In this document: piece after piece, positions 1 to 10,571 of the stretch
Layout of the letters: each line of letters starts with the position of its first letter
How positions within the stretch are numbered: the stretch's first letter is position 1
Program-made: the position numbers and the translations under genes
From: Planctomycetota bacterium
GTDB taxonomy: Bacteria > Planctomycetota > Phycisphaerae > UBA1845
Assembly (NCBI GenBank): GCA_016208685.1
Contig: JACQXM010000025.1
Location: 62,001 to 126,000 of the forward strand
Direction of reading: 5' to 3'
Length of the DNA: 64,000 nt
The notes under the pieces: model-generated
What the model saw: the letters and a program-made list of their open reading frames with translations, nothing else
What the model was told of the DNA's origin: nothing
Databases searched by the model: none

Positions 1-3
1 GGC

Positions 4-423
4 ATGGCCGAGCAACCACGGGAGCATGGCGCCGCCGGCGCACTCGACTCCGCGACCCGCGGCCGGGTCGTGCGGCTGGTCCGCGAGTTCACATTCGAAG
101 CGGCGCACCGTCTTCCCCAGGCGCCACCAGGTCACAAGTGTGTTCGGCTGCACGGCCACAGCTTCCACGTGGAGCTCGCCTGCGAGGGGCCCGTTGATCC
201 CACAATCGGTTGGCTGCTTGACTTCGCTGAGATTAAGCGTGCCGTGGCCCCCAGCCTGGAACAGCTTGACCACCGCTACCTCAACGAGATCGCCGGGCTC
301 GAGAACCCCACCGCGGAGAACATCGCGCACTGGCTCTGGCAACGGCTCAAGCCGGAACTGCCCCAGCTCGTTCAGATCACGATCGCCGAGACCTGCACCG
401 CGCGCTGCGAATACCGCGGGTGA
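4..423 (+). CDS. queD: 6-carboxytetrahydropterin synthase (QueD/PTPS family)
   Basis: Predicted cytosolic enzyme of queuosine/7-deazaguanine synthesis that turns dihydroneopterin triphosphate into 6-carboxytetrahydropterin. The 139-residue frame carries the family landmarks in order: FEAAHRLP with zinc ligand His35, Cys46 followed by the HGH pair (His50, His52), an LDHRYLN segment with the catalytic Asp/His pair near 89-90, PTAENIA near 102-108, and a late Glu129 before TCT that should bind the pterin. The family core is about 120 residues, so the first ~25 residues are an extension and a later start is possible. The first ATG lies three bases into the window, so upstream context is not visible. 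No other queuosine genes are adjacent. A eukaryotic-type 6-pyruvoyl synthase role is less likely because the Cys-x3-HGH pattern matches QueD. Confidence 0.9.
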   Translation: MAEQPREHGAAGALDSATRGRVVRLVREFTFEAAHRLPQAPPGHKCVRLHGHSFHVELACEGPVDPTIGWLLDFAEIKRAVAPSLEQLDHRYLNEIAGLENPTAENIAHWLWQRLKPELPQLVQITIAETCTARCEYRG

Positions 424-566
424 CGGCCGATCACCGCTTCGCCGGCGGGCGCCGGGGAGGCGTTACGTCCACACCGTGCGTTTTCCGCCTTTCCGGCTCC
501 GCGTCGCGGCGTTACGTCCTTGCGTTGCCGCTTCTCGCCGGGGGGAGGCTGCGTTAATCTGCATCC

Positions 567-1655
567 ATGCCGCTTGCCGCAATCATGCCTTCTCCGCACG
601 CACCCATCGAGCTGCGCGAGCTGCCGCTGCCGGAGATGGAGGCGAATTCAGCGCTGCTCAGGGTCGAGTTGAGCGAAGTCTGCGGAACCGATGTACATCT
701 GCGTGACGGCCGGCTTTCGGGCGTTCCCTATCCGATTATCCCCGGCCACGTGTCTGTCGGAGTGCTGGAGAAGCTCCGCGGGCGTATGACCGACGTGGAG
801 GGACGGGCCTTTGCCGAGGGTGATCGCGTCACCTTCCTCGACGTACATCGCACGTGTCACCAGTGCTGGTTCTGCCTGGTCGCCAAGGCCTCCACGCGTT
901 GCCCGCAGCGCAAGGTATATGGCATCACGTACGGAGTAGCCGACGGCCTGACCGGCGGGTGGGCAGAGTACATCTACCTGAAGCCGGGCGTGCGTTGCAT
1001 CTCGATCGCGGGAGTTCCGGGTCGGGTGTACATGGCCGGGGGGTGTTCGCTACCCACAGCGCTGCACGCCATCGAACGTGCCGACATTCGCTTTGCCGAT
1101 ACGGTGCTGGTGCTGGGGGCCGGGCCGGTGGGGCTGTCGGCGGTCGCCCTGGCCGCGCTGCGCGGCGCGGGGCAGGTGCTGTGCATCGGCGCTCCGGCGC
1201 CGCGGCTCGCCCAGGCGGCGCGAATGGGCGCGTCGAGGGCCCTGGACTTCACGGCGCACAGCGAGGCGGAGCGCCTGGGCTGGGTTCGGGAGGCCACCGG
1301 CGGCCGAGGCGCGGACGTGTGCATCGAATGCACCGGCGCACCGGCGGCGGTAGTTCAGGCCATGCGGTTCACCCGCGACGGCGGAACCGTCGTGGTGGTT
1401 GGCCAGTATACGGACCACGGCGAGGTGCCGTTCAATCCGCATCTGGACCTCAATCGCAAGCACCTGGACGTCCGGGGCTGCTGGGGCTCCGACTATTCAC
1501 ACTTTCACCGCGCCGTTGAGCTCCTGCGCAACGAGCGTGCCGCGGCGTTGTGGTCCGGCATGGAGCTCAAGGAGTATCCCCTGGCCCGCGCCGGCGAGGC
1601 GCTGCAGGACGTGGCGACGGCGAAAGTGGTTAAGGCGTTGATCGTTCCCGCATAG
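567..1655 (+). CDS. zinc-type MDR alcohol dehydrogenase-like protein
   Basis: A 362-residue medium-chain dehydrogenase/reductase. Visible landmarks are the catalytic-zinc region CGTD (Cys39) and PGH (His61), four structural-zinc cysteines (97, 100, 103, 112), and a Rossmann GAGPVG motif near residue 185 for NAD(P). The residue after the zinc His is usually Glu (GHE); here it is Val62 (GHVSVG). The third zinc ligand may be the Cys of the GGCSLP segment. It probably oxidises an alcohol or polyol, but the substrate cannot be read from the sequence. It lies 143 bp downstream of queD on the same strand with no obvious functional link. The ATG at 567 is used; a second in-frame ATG lies 18 bases downstream. 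Confidence 0.85.
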   Translation: MPLAAIMPSPHAPIELRELPLPEMEANSALLRVELSEVCGTDVHLRDGRLSGVPYPIIPGHVSVGVLEKLRGRMTDVEGRAFAEGDRVTFLDVHRTCHQCWFCLVAKASTRCPQRKVYGITYGVADGLTGGWAEYIYLKPGVRCISIAGVPGRVYMAGGCSLPTALHAIERADIRFADTVLVLGAGPVGLSAVALAALRGAGQVLCIGAPAPRLAQAARMGASRALDFTAHSEAERLGWVREATGGRGADVCIECTGAPAAVVQAMRFTRDGGTVVVVGQYTDHGEVPFNPHLDLNRKHLDVRGCWGSDYSHFHRAVELLRNERAAALWSGMELKEYPLARAGEALQDVATAKVVKALIVPA

Positions 1656-1780
1656 CACCGCGACATCGCCCCGCGTCGCACCACCTGCGGCACGGCCGGC
1701 CGCCGCCCACGGGGCGCGCCCGCACGGTCCGGCGGGGGCACGCTTCCATGCCGCGGTCCGTTCTTAGGTGCGAGGCCCCA

Positions 1781-1809
1781 TCGACGCCCTTCGGTGCTTG
1801 GACTATAAT
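1781..1809 (+). promoter_or_regulatory. candidate sigma-70-type promoter
   Basis: A perfect TATAAT at 1804-1809 lies 17 bp after TCGACG (4 of 6 to the -35 consensus) at 1781-1786. In this GC-rich sequence a perfect -10 box is uncommon. It would start transcription near 1816, about 70 bp before the small membrane-protein gene at 1884. Confidence 0.4.
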
Positions 1810-1883
1810 GTCACAGGGTTTGGGACTCTGTTCGGGAGTGGAACATCAACGACTTACGGATTGATGTCACGCCGCCGCCGGCC

Positions 1884-2306
1884 GTGCCACACCGGCTTAC
1901 ACCGCCGCCCCACCCGGTCTACTGGGTGATCGCGGCGTCGCTGGCGGTGATCGCCGCCGTGCTGGTGGTACGCACCGTCGAACCCAGGGGGTTGTCGCTC
2001 GGCGATCCCGCCTGGGCCCAGACGCTCACCACCTCGGCCGGGGCGCGGGGCGTGTTTGCCTTCTCAGGACAGCTCAGCAAGTCCACCTACGGTGTGTTTC
2101 TGGTGGATGTGGACGCGATGACCCTGTGGGCCTACGAGTACCAGCCGCAGAAGGAGTGCCTGCGGCTGGCGGCGGCGCGTACCTGGCGATATGATCGGTA
2201 CCTGGAAAGCCATAACGTCTGCGACCTACCGCCCGAGGCCGTGGAGAAGATGATCGAGGATCAGCGGCAGTATCGGCTCCAGGCCGCGGAACAGAAGATG
2301 CCGTAG
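1884..2306 (+). CDS. small single-pass membrane protein, unknown function
   Basis: A 140-residue protein I do not recognise. The N-terminus has one hydrophobic segment (about residues 12-29), followed by a soluble region containing the pattern GVFAFSGQLSKSTYGVFLVD, which reads like a short beta-rich domain, and a charged helical C-terminus. It is probably anchored in the cytoplasmic membrane with the remainder outside. The start used is GTG at 1884. The same frame is open back to 1809 but has no ATG there, and a good promoter sits at 1781-1809. It precedes the helix-turn-helix membrane protein at 2504 on the same strand and may share its transcript. Confidence 0.55.
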   Translation: MPHRLTPPPHPVYWVIAASLAVIAAVLVVRTVEPRGLSLGDPAWAQTLTTSAGARGVFAFSGQLSKSTYGVFLVDVDAMTLWAYEYQPQKECLRLAAARTWRYDRYLESHNVCDLPPEAVEKMIEDQRQYRLQAAEQKMP

Positions 2307-2503
2307 CCACGAGGCGCGCGGTACGGCTCGGAGGTTGGTTCAAGGGCTTTGCCGGGCGGATGCGCCACCAGCGGTTCGGGGCCATAACGCCCGAACCCGC
2401 GATCAACCTCGTGCCTGGGGGCGCAGAGGGCGATGGTCCGGGGCGGGCATGCCCCGTGACGACGCGAACGAACGTTCGGAATCACCTAGAGCGATCAATA
2501 CTC

Positions 2504-3469
2504 ATGGCCAAGATGTTTTACACAGCGAAAGAGGCGGCTCAGCGGTTGGGAAAGACCGAGGCCGACCTCAAGGAACTGGTAAAGAAGGGGCAATTGCGCG
2601 AGTTCCGTGACGCCGGGGCGGTCAACTTCAAGGTCGAGGAGATCGACACCCTTGCGACCAAGCTCGGCGCCGACTCGAGCCCCGGCGCCTCTGCCAGCGG
2701 CGCCATTCTCCTTGAACCCGCCGAGGATTCCGGCATCAGCCTCAGCGGCACGGGCAGCGATGTCCTCAAGCTCGATGAGGTCGATGCATCGGACACCGCC
2801 ACGGGGATGCGCACGACGAAGAAGGCGAAGGAAGGCACCGCCGTCCCCTCCGTCGGCATCAATGTCTTTGACGACGACGAACTCGACGAGGTGGTCGATC
2901 CCCTGGCGCAAACCGCGGTCACCGACATCGGCGGCCTGGGTTCCGAGGGCGTCGGCAGCGGGTCGGGCATTTTGGACCTCACGCGCGAGAGCGACGATAC
3001 CTCGCTGGGCGCCGAACTTCTGGAGGAAATCTACACCGGGGACGAGGCCGGCGCCGGCGGGGCTCCCGCCGGTGGTGTGCAGATGGGCGAAGCCACTCGT
3101 GCCGGACTGGACCAGGCGATCCCCGAGGACGCCGAGGAGGCCGAGGCAGAGGACGAGGCGGTGGCGGCCAAGTCGGCCGGCTTCGCCGCCGTGACTGCGC
3201 CGACCGGCGGTGCCCCGACGCGAGCGGTGGTAACCCGCGTCGTGGAATTCGCCCCGGATGCCCTGTCCACATGCCTGACGGCGGCCATGGTGGTCGCGGT
3301 CGCGGTCATGTGGCTCGCGGGGCTTTCGGCAGCCGGTCTGGTGCGAGGGGTCGTCCCCTCGCTTATTGGAACGCTCTATCAGAACCTCGCCATGTTTGCG
3401 GGCGGCGCGCTGCTCGTGGCGGGTATCGCGGCCGGAGTCGCCTATTTCCTGGCCAAACGGTCAGGCTAG
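2504..3469 (+). CDS. membrane-tethered MerR/excisionase-type helix-turn-helix protein
   Basis: A 321-residue protein with an unusual layout. Residues 1-50 (MFYTAKEAAQRLGKTEADLK, then VKKGQLREFRDAG) fit a winged helix-turn-helix of the MerR/excisionase class. Residues ~55-240 are acidic, Gly/Ala/Ser-rich and low in complexity. The C-terminus has two hydrophobic segments (about 258-280 and 295-316), ending in KRSG. This suggests a DNA- or partner-binding head tethered to the inner membrane by a long flexible linker. The ATG at 2504 is chosen because the domain begins there; the frame is open further upstream but shows no protein-like pattern. Function is unknown. A role in positioning DNA or in membrane-linked regulation is only inference. 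Confidence 0.7.
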   Translation: MAKMFYTAKEAAQRLGKTEADLKELVKKGQLREFRDAGAVNFKVEEIDTLATKLGADSSPGASASGAILLEPAEDSGISLSGTGSDVLKLDEVDASDTATGMRTTKKAKEGTAVPSVGINVFDDDELDEVVDPLAQTAVTDIGGLGSEGVGSGSGILDLTRESDDTSLGAELLEEIYTGDEAGAGGAPAGGVQMGEATRAGLDQAIPEDAEEAEAEDEAVAAKSAGFAAVTAPTGGAPTRAVVTRVVEFAPDALSTCLTAAMVVAVAVMWLAGLSAAGLVRGVVPSLIGTLYQNLAMFAGGALLVAGIAAGVAYFLAKRSG

Positions 3470-3763
3470 GCACCGGCCGGACCCTCACTTGGTTTCCGCT
3501 ACCGGTCTCGCCCGCACGGGCGGTCGACTCCGCGGCCCCAGGGGCCGGACCCGCGGCGGATGAGCTTTGACGAGGCGGTGGCGCGTGCCCGCGGGACCGG
3601 CCGTGCGGTCGGGCCCGTTCCGGTACGCCGGGCCATTCCGCGGCGCCGTCGTCGCCGCACCGTTCGACACGTGGGTGCAAAAGTGGTAAAGAACGAGAAA
3701 TGGGGCGCCGTGTCTGGCGGCTCATCGGAGAAAGTCGTTAACGTAGGGACAGCGGGCAAGCAT

Positions 3764-3769
3764 AGGAGG
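3764..3769 (+). promoter_or_regulatory. Shine-Dalgarno AGGAGG that sets the lipoprotein start
   Basis: A perfect AGGAGG lies six bases before the ATG at 3776. It favours that start over an in-frame ATG at 3560, because only the 3776 start puts a lipoprotein signal peptide at the N-terminus. Confidence 0.75.
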
Positions 3770-3775
3770 CATGTA

Positions 3776-4744
3776 ATGCGCTGCGGCGGATGGTGCACAG
3801 GAACGTTCTTTCTGGGATTCGTGGCCATGGCGGCCGGCGGCTGCGTGTCGTTGGACGACCACAATCGCCTGAAGCAGAAGCAGCGACTGGTCGAAGCCGA
3901 CAACGTGACGCTGCGCACGGAGTTGGAGGACGAGCGCAAGGTCAACGACAATCTCCGCAACCGGGTCAACTCGCTGGAGCGCGAGGCGATGACCAAGGAC
4001 GAGTTGCTCGCCAACCTGCGTAAGGAGAACGACCTGCTCGACGGCATGCGCCGCATGACGCAATCGGAGCTGGAGAAGGCCGCCGGGCGGCTCGGTCCCA
4101 TCACCATCGAAGGCTCCCGGCTCCCCCCGCAGCTCGACAGCGCCATCAAGCGCTTCGCCGATGAGCACCCCACCGAGGTGGTGTACGACGCAGCGCGCGG
4201 CAACGTGAAGTGGAAGGCCGACCTCATCTTCCCGCTGGGCAGCGACGTGGTGAAGGAATCGTCCATGGAGGCGCTGCGCGGGTTCACGGAGATTCTGAAG
4301 TCCTCCGCGGCCGCGGATTTTGAGGCCATCATCATCGGGCACACCGACACGCGGCCTATTCAGCGCCCGGAAACGCGTGCCAAACACCCGACCAACTGGC
4401 ACCTGGCGGCACACCGGGCGATCTCCGTCTCCAACGTGTTACAGAAGTACGGATACTGGCCGCAGCGCATCATGGTGGCGGGTTGCGGTGAGTATCGTCC
4501 CGTTGCCGACAACACCACCGAGGCGGGAAACGCCATGAACCGCCGCGTGGACGTGTACCTGGTGCCCGTGGGGTCCATCACTGCGGCGGGCTCCGTGGCG
4601 TCGGCGTCGCCGCGTGGCGGCGAGCGCGGTGCCACGCTTGCGGCGCCGGAGCCAGCGACTACGAAGCGTTCCACGGCCGCACCGAAGACCACCAAGCAGC
4701 CCAGCGAGGAGCCCGCGACGCAGCCGACGCCGGAGTCGCCGTGA
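3776..4744 (+). CDS. OmpA/Pal-like peptidoglycan-binding lipoprotein
   Basis: A 322-residue predicted lipoprotein. Residues 1-22 form a signal peptide ending in a lipobox-like AAGGC (Cys23). Residues ~30-110 are strongly charged and heptad-rich (coiled coil). Residues ~140-260 form an OmpA C-terminal domain, with DLIFPLGSDVV, IIIGHTDTRP, the helix LAAHRAISVSNVL, the GCGEYRPVADN loop and the terminal NRRVDVYL. The Asp and Arg positions expected to bind diaminopimelate are present. The last ~60 residues are Ala/Thr/Pro-rich and disordered. It probably anchors the envelope to peptidoglycan. The 306 bp before it contain no convincing gene. It precedes a 101-bp dispersed repeat and a tRNA gene. 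Confidence 0.85.
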   Translation: MRCGGWCTGTFFLGFVAMAAGGCVSLDDHNRLKQKQRLVEADNVTLRTELEDERKVNDNLRNRVNSLEREAMTKDELLANLRKENDLLDGMRRMTQSELEKAAGRLGPITIEGSRLPPQLDSAIKRFADEHPTEVVYDAARGNVKWKADLIFPLGSDVVKESSMEALRGFTEILKSSAAADFEAIIIGHTDTRPIQRPETRAKHPTNWHLAAHRAISVSNVLQKYGYWPQRIMVAGCGEYRPVADNTTEAGNAMNRRVDVYLVPVGSITAAGSVASASPRGGERGATLAAPEPATTKRSTAAPKTTKQPSEEPATQPTPESP

Positions 4745-4832
4745 TCGCGATCGCCTGACGCGCGGCGAAGCAGAGCGCAGTCGTTTGCGTCGCCGCCGCC
4801 GCATGGCGGCGCGCTCCGCGTTCCGCCCGCTA

Positions 4833-4933
4833 TCAGCCCGTGGTGAAAAGCCGCCTACGCGATGTGGCACGGGCATCCTGCCCGTGAAACCATGGGCTGG
4901 AAGCCCATGCCACGAGTTTCGCCACAGGCTGCT
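4833..4933 (+). repeat. ~100-bp dispersed element with terminal inverted repeats (family 1, copy 1)
   Basis: A 101-bp unit whose ends are near-inverted copies (left AGCCCGTGGTGAAA, right TTTCGCCACAGGCT). The middle has two self-complementary blocks, GGCACGGGCATCCTGCCCGTG and CATGGGCTGGAAGCCCATG. Copies occur at 30982-31083 (inverted) and 51997-52095. Accidental translations of this unit (…HGFTGRMPVPH…, HGQDARAT-like) are a familiar annotation artefact in planctomycete genomes. It looks like a non-coding miniature element. Confidence 0.75.
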
Positions 4934-5075
4934 ATGAGTCGAGTGCGGGTGCAAGATGGCATCGGGCGCTTTCGGAACCGTGACTCACGGGTAACGCCCG
5001 TGACGACGTGCAGGTTCGCAATCCCAGAGCCCCCGGGGCAATCGTGAGCACGGGAGGCGTGATCAGCGGTGAGGG

Positions 5076-5104
5076 TTGCAGCGCGCCGAGCGCCGCGACA
5101 TAAT
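5076..5104 (+). promoter_or_regulatory. candidate promoter of tRNA-Ala
   Basis: CATAAT at 5099-5104 (5 of 6) is preceded 17 bp upstream by TTGCAG (5076-5081). The -10 ends 11 bases before the mature tRNA 5' end, so transcription could start almost at the tRNA itself. Confidence 0.4.
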
Positions 5105-5115
5105 CCCTACCCAAC

Positions 5116-5188
5116 GGGGCCATGGCGCAGTTGGGAGCGCGTCTGCATGGCATGCAGAAGGTCGGGGGTTCGAGTCCCCCTGGCTCCA
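5116..5188 (+). tRNA. tRNA-Ala, anticodon GGC
   Basis: A full cloverleaf can be drawn. The acceptor is GGGGCCA/TGGCTCC with one G-T pair, the D arm GCGC/GCGC, and the anticodon stem TCTGC/GCAGA around loop ATGGCAT. The anticodon is GGC at 5149-5151. The T arm is GGGGG-TTCGAGT-CCCCC. The discriminator is A; CCA is not encoded. It reads GCC and GCU alanine codons, GCC being the expected preferred codon in this GC-rich genome. Confidence 0.95.
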
Positions 5189-5492
5189 TTCGGCCGTAGT
5201 GCCGCTACTTGTCACCAAATGACCACGATCGACTTTCCCCTTGTTCCGCCGGCGTCCCCCATCGCCGGGGGGTTTCGCGACGATCGGCTGACGCCGCGCT
5301 TTCGCTGCCGACCGCAGCATCGCGAGCCCCCCACCCAATGCCGGCAGGCCGCATGGAGCTGAATCCGACCGGGCTGTAACGACACGGTCCACTCAAGGAG
5401 TGAATTCGGCGATCGTACGCCGGTGCGCATCGGCGCCCCCAGTGCGGAAGGCGCTCGGCGACCGATGGGCGAACGGCCGTCGAGCAGAACCC
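5189..5492. other. 304-bp gap with no recognised feature
   Basis: It lies between tRNA-Ala and the 3' end of the Cys-rich lipoprotein gene. No open frame with protein-like composition, hairpin or repeat stands out. Confidence 0.5.
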
Positions 5493-6128
5493 TCATGGGC
5501 ACGCCATGCGATCCCCGACGCCAGCGTCGCCGCAGATCACTTCCGTGACGACCGCGTCCTCGCATTCGATGACGCCCGGCCAATAGGAGTTTCCGCAGCA
5601 GGGAGGCAACGCTACGTCCGACCAGTATGCATCGCCCAAATACGAGCCCTTCGATGCGTCGAAGTACGTGCAATCCCCGGAAAAGCCGTTACTTCGCGCG
5701 AGTACGCGAATCGCACCGCCACCGCATGTACCGACGGTCATGTACGGGCTGCCGATCGCATTACACCCCTCGGCTGCGGCTTGCGAACGCCAGAGACTCA
5801 ACGTTTCGTCGTACGTCGGGGCCTCGTCTGGACCAACCGGGCGTACACAGTTTTCGGCAGGGTCCATCAGGCCGCTTGACTCATCACGACTCAGTTCACA
5901 GAAGTGCCCGAACTGCCAGTTTGTCATCCGCCCGGCCTCCCAAAGCTCGCAGAAACGCGTAATCGCTTCGGGAATCTCCTCGCGTGGCAGCGTTTTGGAC
6001 TCGTCGCATCGGGCGGCGAAAGCCCGGCAGCTCTCGTCGCATCCGTCGTACCAGTTTCCGCATCCGGCCGAGGTGAAGGCGGGAGCTGTGCACGCCAGGA
6101 GCATCGCGAGAAGCACTCGGCGAGGCAT
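5493..6128 (-). CDS. cysteine-rich secreted or lipid-anchored protein, unknown function
   Basis: A 211-residue protein starting with a signal peptide (MPRRVLLAMLLACTAPAFTS) that ends at SAGC, which could serve as a lipobox. The mature part contains about 16 cysteines, including CGNWYDGCDESC, NETC-like spacing, GTCGGGA and LPPCCGNSYW, so it is probably stabilised by disulfides outside the cytoplasm. No catalytic motif is visible and I do not recognise the family. The start is placed at 6128 because the signal peptide begins there; the frame extends 39 codons upstream without a signal-like sequence. It is transcribed in the same direction as the histidine kinase, but 381 bp separate them. Confidence 0.65.
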   Translation of the reverse strand: MPRRVLLAMLLACTAPAFTSAGCGNWYDGCDESCRAFAARCDESKTLPREEIPEAITRFCELWEAGRMTNWQFGHFCELSRDESSGLMDPAENCVRPVGPDEAPTYDETLSLWRSQAAAEGCNAIGSPYMTVGTCGGGAIRVLARSNGFSGDCTYFDASKGSYLGDAYWSDVALPPCCGNSYWPGVIECEDAVVTEVICGDAGVGDRMACP

Positions 6129-6509
6129 TCGATAGCTCCGAAAAGGACGGACGGGACCATTATTCACCTCTTGCTCTGTCTGGTCAACGTAGCAGGTCTC
6201 GTTCCAGATCGGGTCGAACTGCGGTTTGGTTCTGCGCGCCGACAACTTCCCGTCGAGGGGACGCTCGCCGCCGGTGCGGGCCGGATACGCTACTGCAAGT
6301 GTCGATGTTCAGGCGCCTGAGTGGGCGCCCACTCACGAACGTGCGAGCACGGTGGCCGCCGCGGCGCGCCGCCAGTTGGCGCCCACGCAGTGGTCCGGCC
6401 TGGTACGCGGCTCTCGACCGCGACCTGCCGAGCACCGCGGGAGCTGCGGCGAGCGTCCCGGCCGCGCGTCGCGCGGAAGCTGACTGCATTTGCAGTGCGA
6501 GCAGCGGCG
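6129..6509. other. 381-bp gap with two abutting perfect palindromes
   Basis: Between the histidine-kinase stop and the lipoprotein start. At 6310-6319 lies CAGGCGCCTG, directly followed at 6319-6334 by GAGTGGGCGCCCACTC. They share one base. They may act as an operator or a weak terminator after the kinase gene. I see no gene here. Confidence 0.45.
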
Positions 6510-9302
<2,793 letters not shown>

Positions 9303-9323
9303 GGCGTGGTCCTTTTCAGAGCG

Positions 9324-9896
9324 TCAACCGTCGAACAACGGACAACCGAAAACGGGCGTTTCCTGCGGCTCCGCCGCGGCGCCGGAAAGCCACGAGAGGA
9401 TGGCCGATTTGCCGGCGTTGTCGCCTTCGTGACCTCGCGCGGCAGTGATACCACCGTGGAAGACCAATCGGCCTTCCGCGTCGTAGAGCAGAGTGCATCC
9501 CGAGGTCGCGGCGCCGAACCGGCGCGCCTCCCCACCACCCGGATCGACGACCAACGCTACTCCCGGCAGGCGTGCGACGCTGTGCCAGACAGCGGTGTGT
9601 TCATCGCCGGGCTCGAAACCGTCGGGCCTGACCATAACAACCGTGGCCGCGACCTCCCGCCCGACCTGGGTGAGCAGCCGAGACAGCTCCTCGACCGTGG
9701 CCCGCGAACATGGGCAGGAGGGATGGAGGAACACCAGCAGCGCCGGCCGGCCGGCTTGGCGCGCGAGCTGCGAGTCCGCAGGCCATGCCGTACCCGTGTG
9801 GTCCCCAGTGCCCGCGGTGGCGCTATAGCCCACCAGCCACGCGAACCCGCAGGCAACCAGCGATCCCCACGCCAGGATGAATTTCGCGGTTCCCAT
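9324..9896 (-). CDS. membrane-anchored thioredoxin-fold protein with CPCS motif
   Basis: A 190-residue protein. The N-terminal ~30 residues form a signal anchor (TAKFILAWGSLVACGFAWLV). The rest resembles a thioredoxin-fold domain, with LLVFLHPSCPCSRATVEEL (a CPCS redox motif near the helix start), a central alternating strand/helix pattern, and GCTLLYDAEGRLVFHGG, which has the strand-turn expected before a thioredoxin cis-Pro region. It probably acts outside the membrane on a disulfide or cofactor. Proteins with this HPxCPCS pattern are sometimes annotated RedB in planctomycetes; I am not sure of that name here. The start ATG at 9896 is chosen because the signal anchor begins there. It sits 21 bp upstream of the hybrid kinase, which suggests a shared redox-sensing role. 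Confidence 0.7.
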   Translation of the reverse strand: MGTAKFILAWGSLVACGFAWLVGYSATAGTGDHTGTAWPADSQLARQAGRPALLVFLHPSCPCSRATVEELSRLLTQVGREVAATVVMVRPDGFEPGDEHTAVWHSVARLPGVALVVDPGGGEARRFGAATSGCTLLYDAEGRLVFHGGITAARGHEGDNAGKSAILSWLSGAAAEPQETPVFGCPLFDG

Positions 9897-10571
9897 CACT
9901 CTCGGAGTCCGTCTACACTCGCCTGTCCACGTTTCCGGCCACGGGCATAGGCAACCATGCCGTCCCCGCCATGTCCGGCACCGTCCTGCGCCTGGCCTTA
10001 CGGTCGAGCGCCGGTCGACGCTCACCCGGTCCGCCTGCAAAACGGCAGGCGGTCGTTGCCTGAGGGGTCGGTTCTCAACCGGGCCGGGCCTGGGGGGTTG
10101 TAAGTGCGCACCGCCGCCACGGCCCGGGAACAAGACGGGACCGACCCGCCGGAGGGGATCCCCACCGGTGGTTTGTTCGGACCCCAACCACCTTTCGGAT
10201 GGTGGGCGGCTCCCCACAAAGCCGTCCCCCGCACGCATCCGACCACAATTATCGAATACAGAAGGGAAGGGGTTTCAGATCGGCGGACGCCGTTTAAGGG
10301 GAATTCCGGTTTTCGGCGGGCGCTAGCTTCGGCGGGCGGCCTGGAGGCGCAGGCTAAGTGGGCCTGTCGAACCGAAACGCGCGGGCCCAACGCCTGTTAC
10401 CTCGCCCAAACGGGCGGCTCCGTCCGAAAAAAGCGCCAGAGCCCGCTCAAGTGGCACGCGAATTGCTAGGCAGACTAGGGGCGACCGCGCTGGTCGGCGG
10501 TAGGTTTTCTTCACACCCCGTGGAACCCCCAGCGAGGAGCGCTGCCTACGATTCTTACAGGAGGCGATCTT
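9897..10571. other. 675-bp intergenic region
   Basis: No recognisable gene. It contains a GC-rich hairpin at about 10030-10051 (CCGCCTGC, loop, GCAGGCGG) and ends with a perfect AGGAGG (10559-10564) seven bases before the ATG at 10572. A purine-rich, AT-richer patch near 10245-10275 could hold a promoter for the PEP-CTERM genes, but I cannot assign boxes. Confidence 0.5.

Larger units (their letters stand above)
4745..5115. other. intergenic stretch with repeat copy and tRNA promoter
   Basis: Apart from the family-1 repeat (4833-4933) and the candidate tRNA promoter (5076-5104), I see no gene here. Reading frames across it are low-complexity Arg-rich shadows. Confidence 0.6.

Noticed and set aside
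4439-4954. Small proteins predicted across the family-1 repeat (also at 30498-31118 and 51802-52107)
   Set aside because: The peptides come from the repeated element, and the frames overlap real genes or lack initiation signals.
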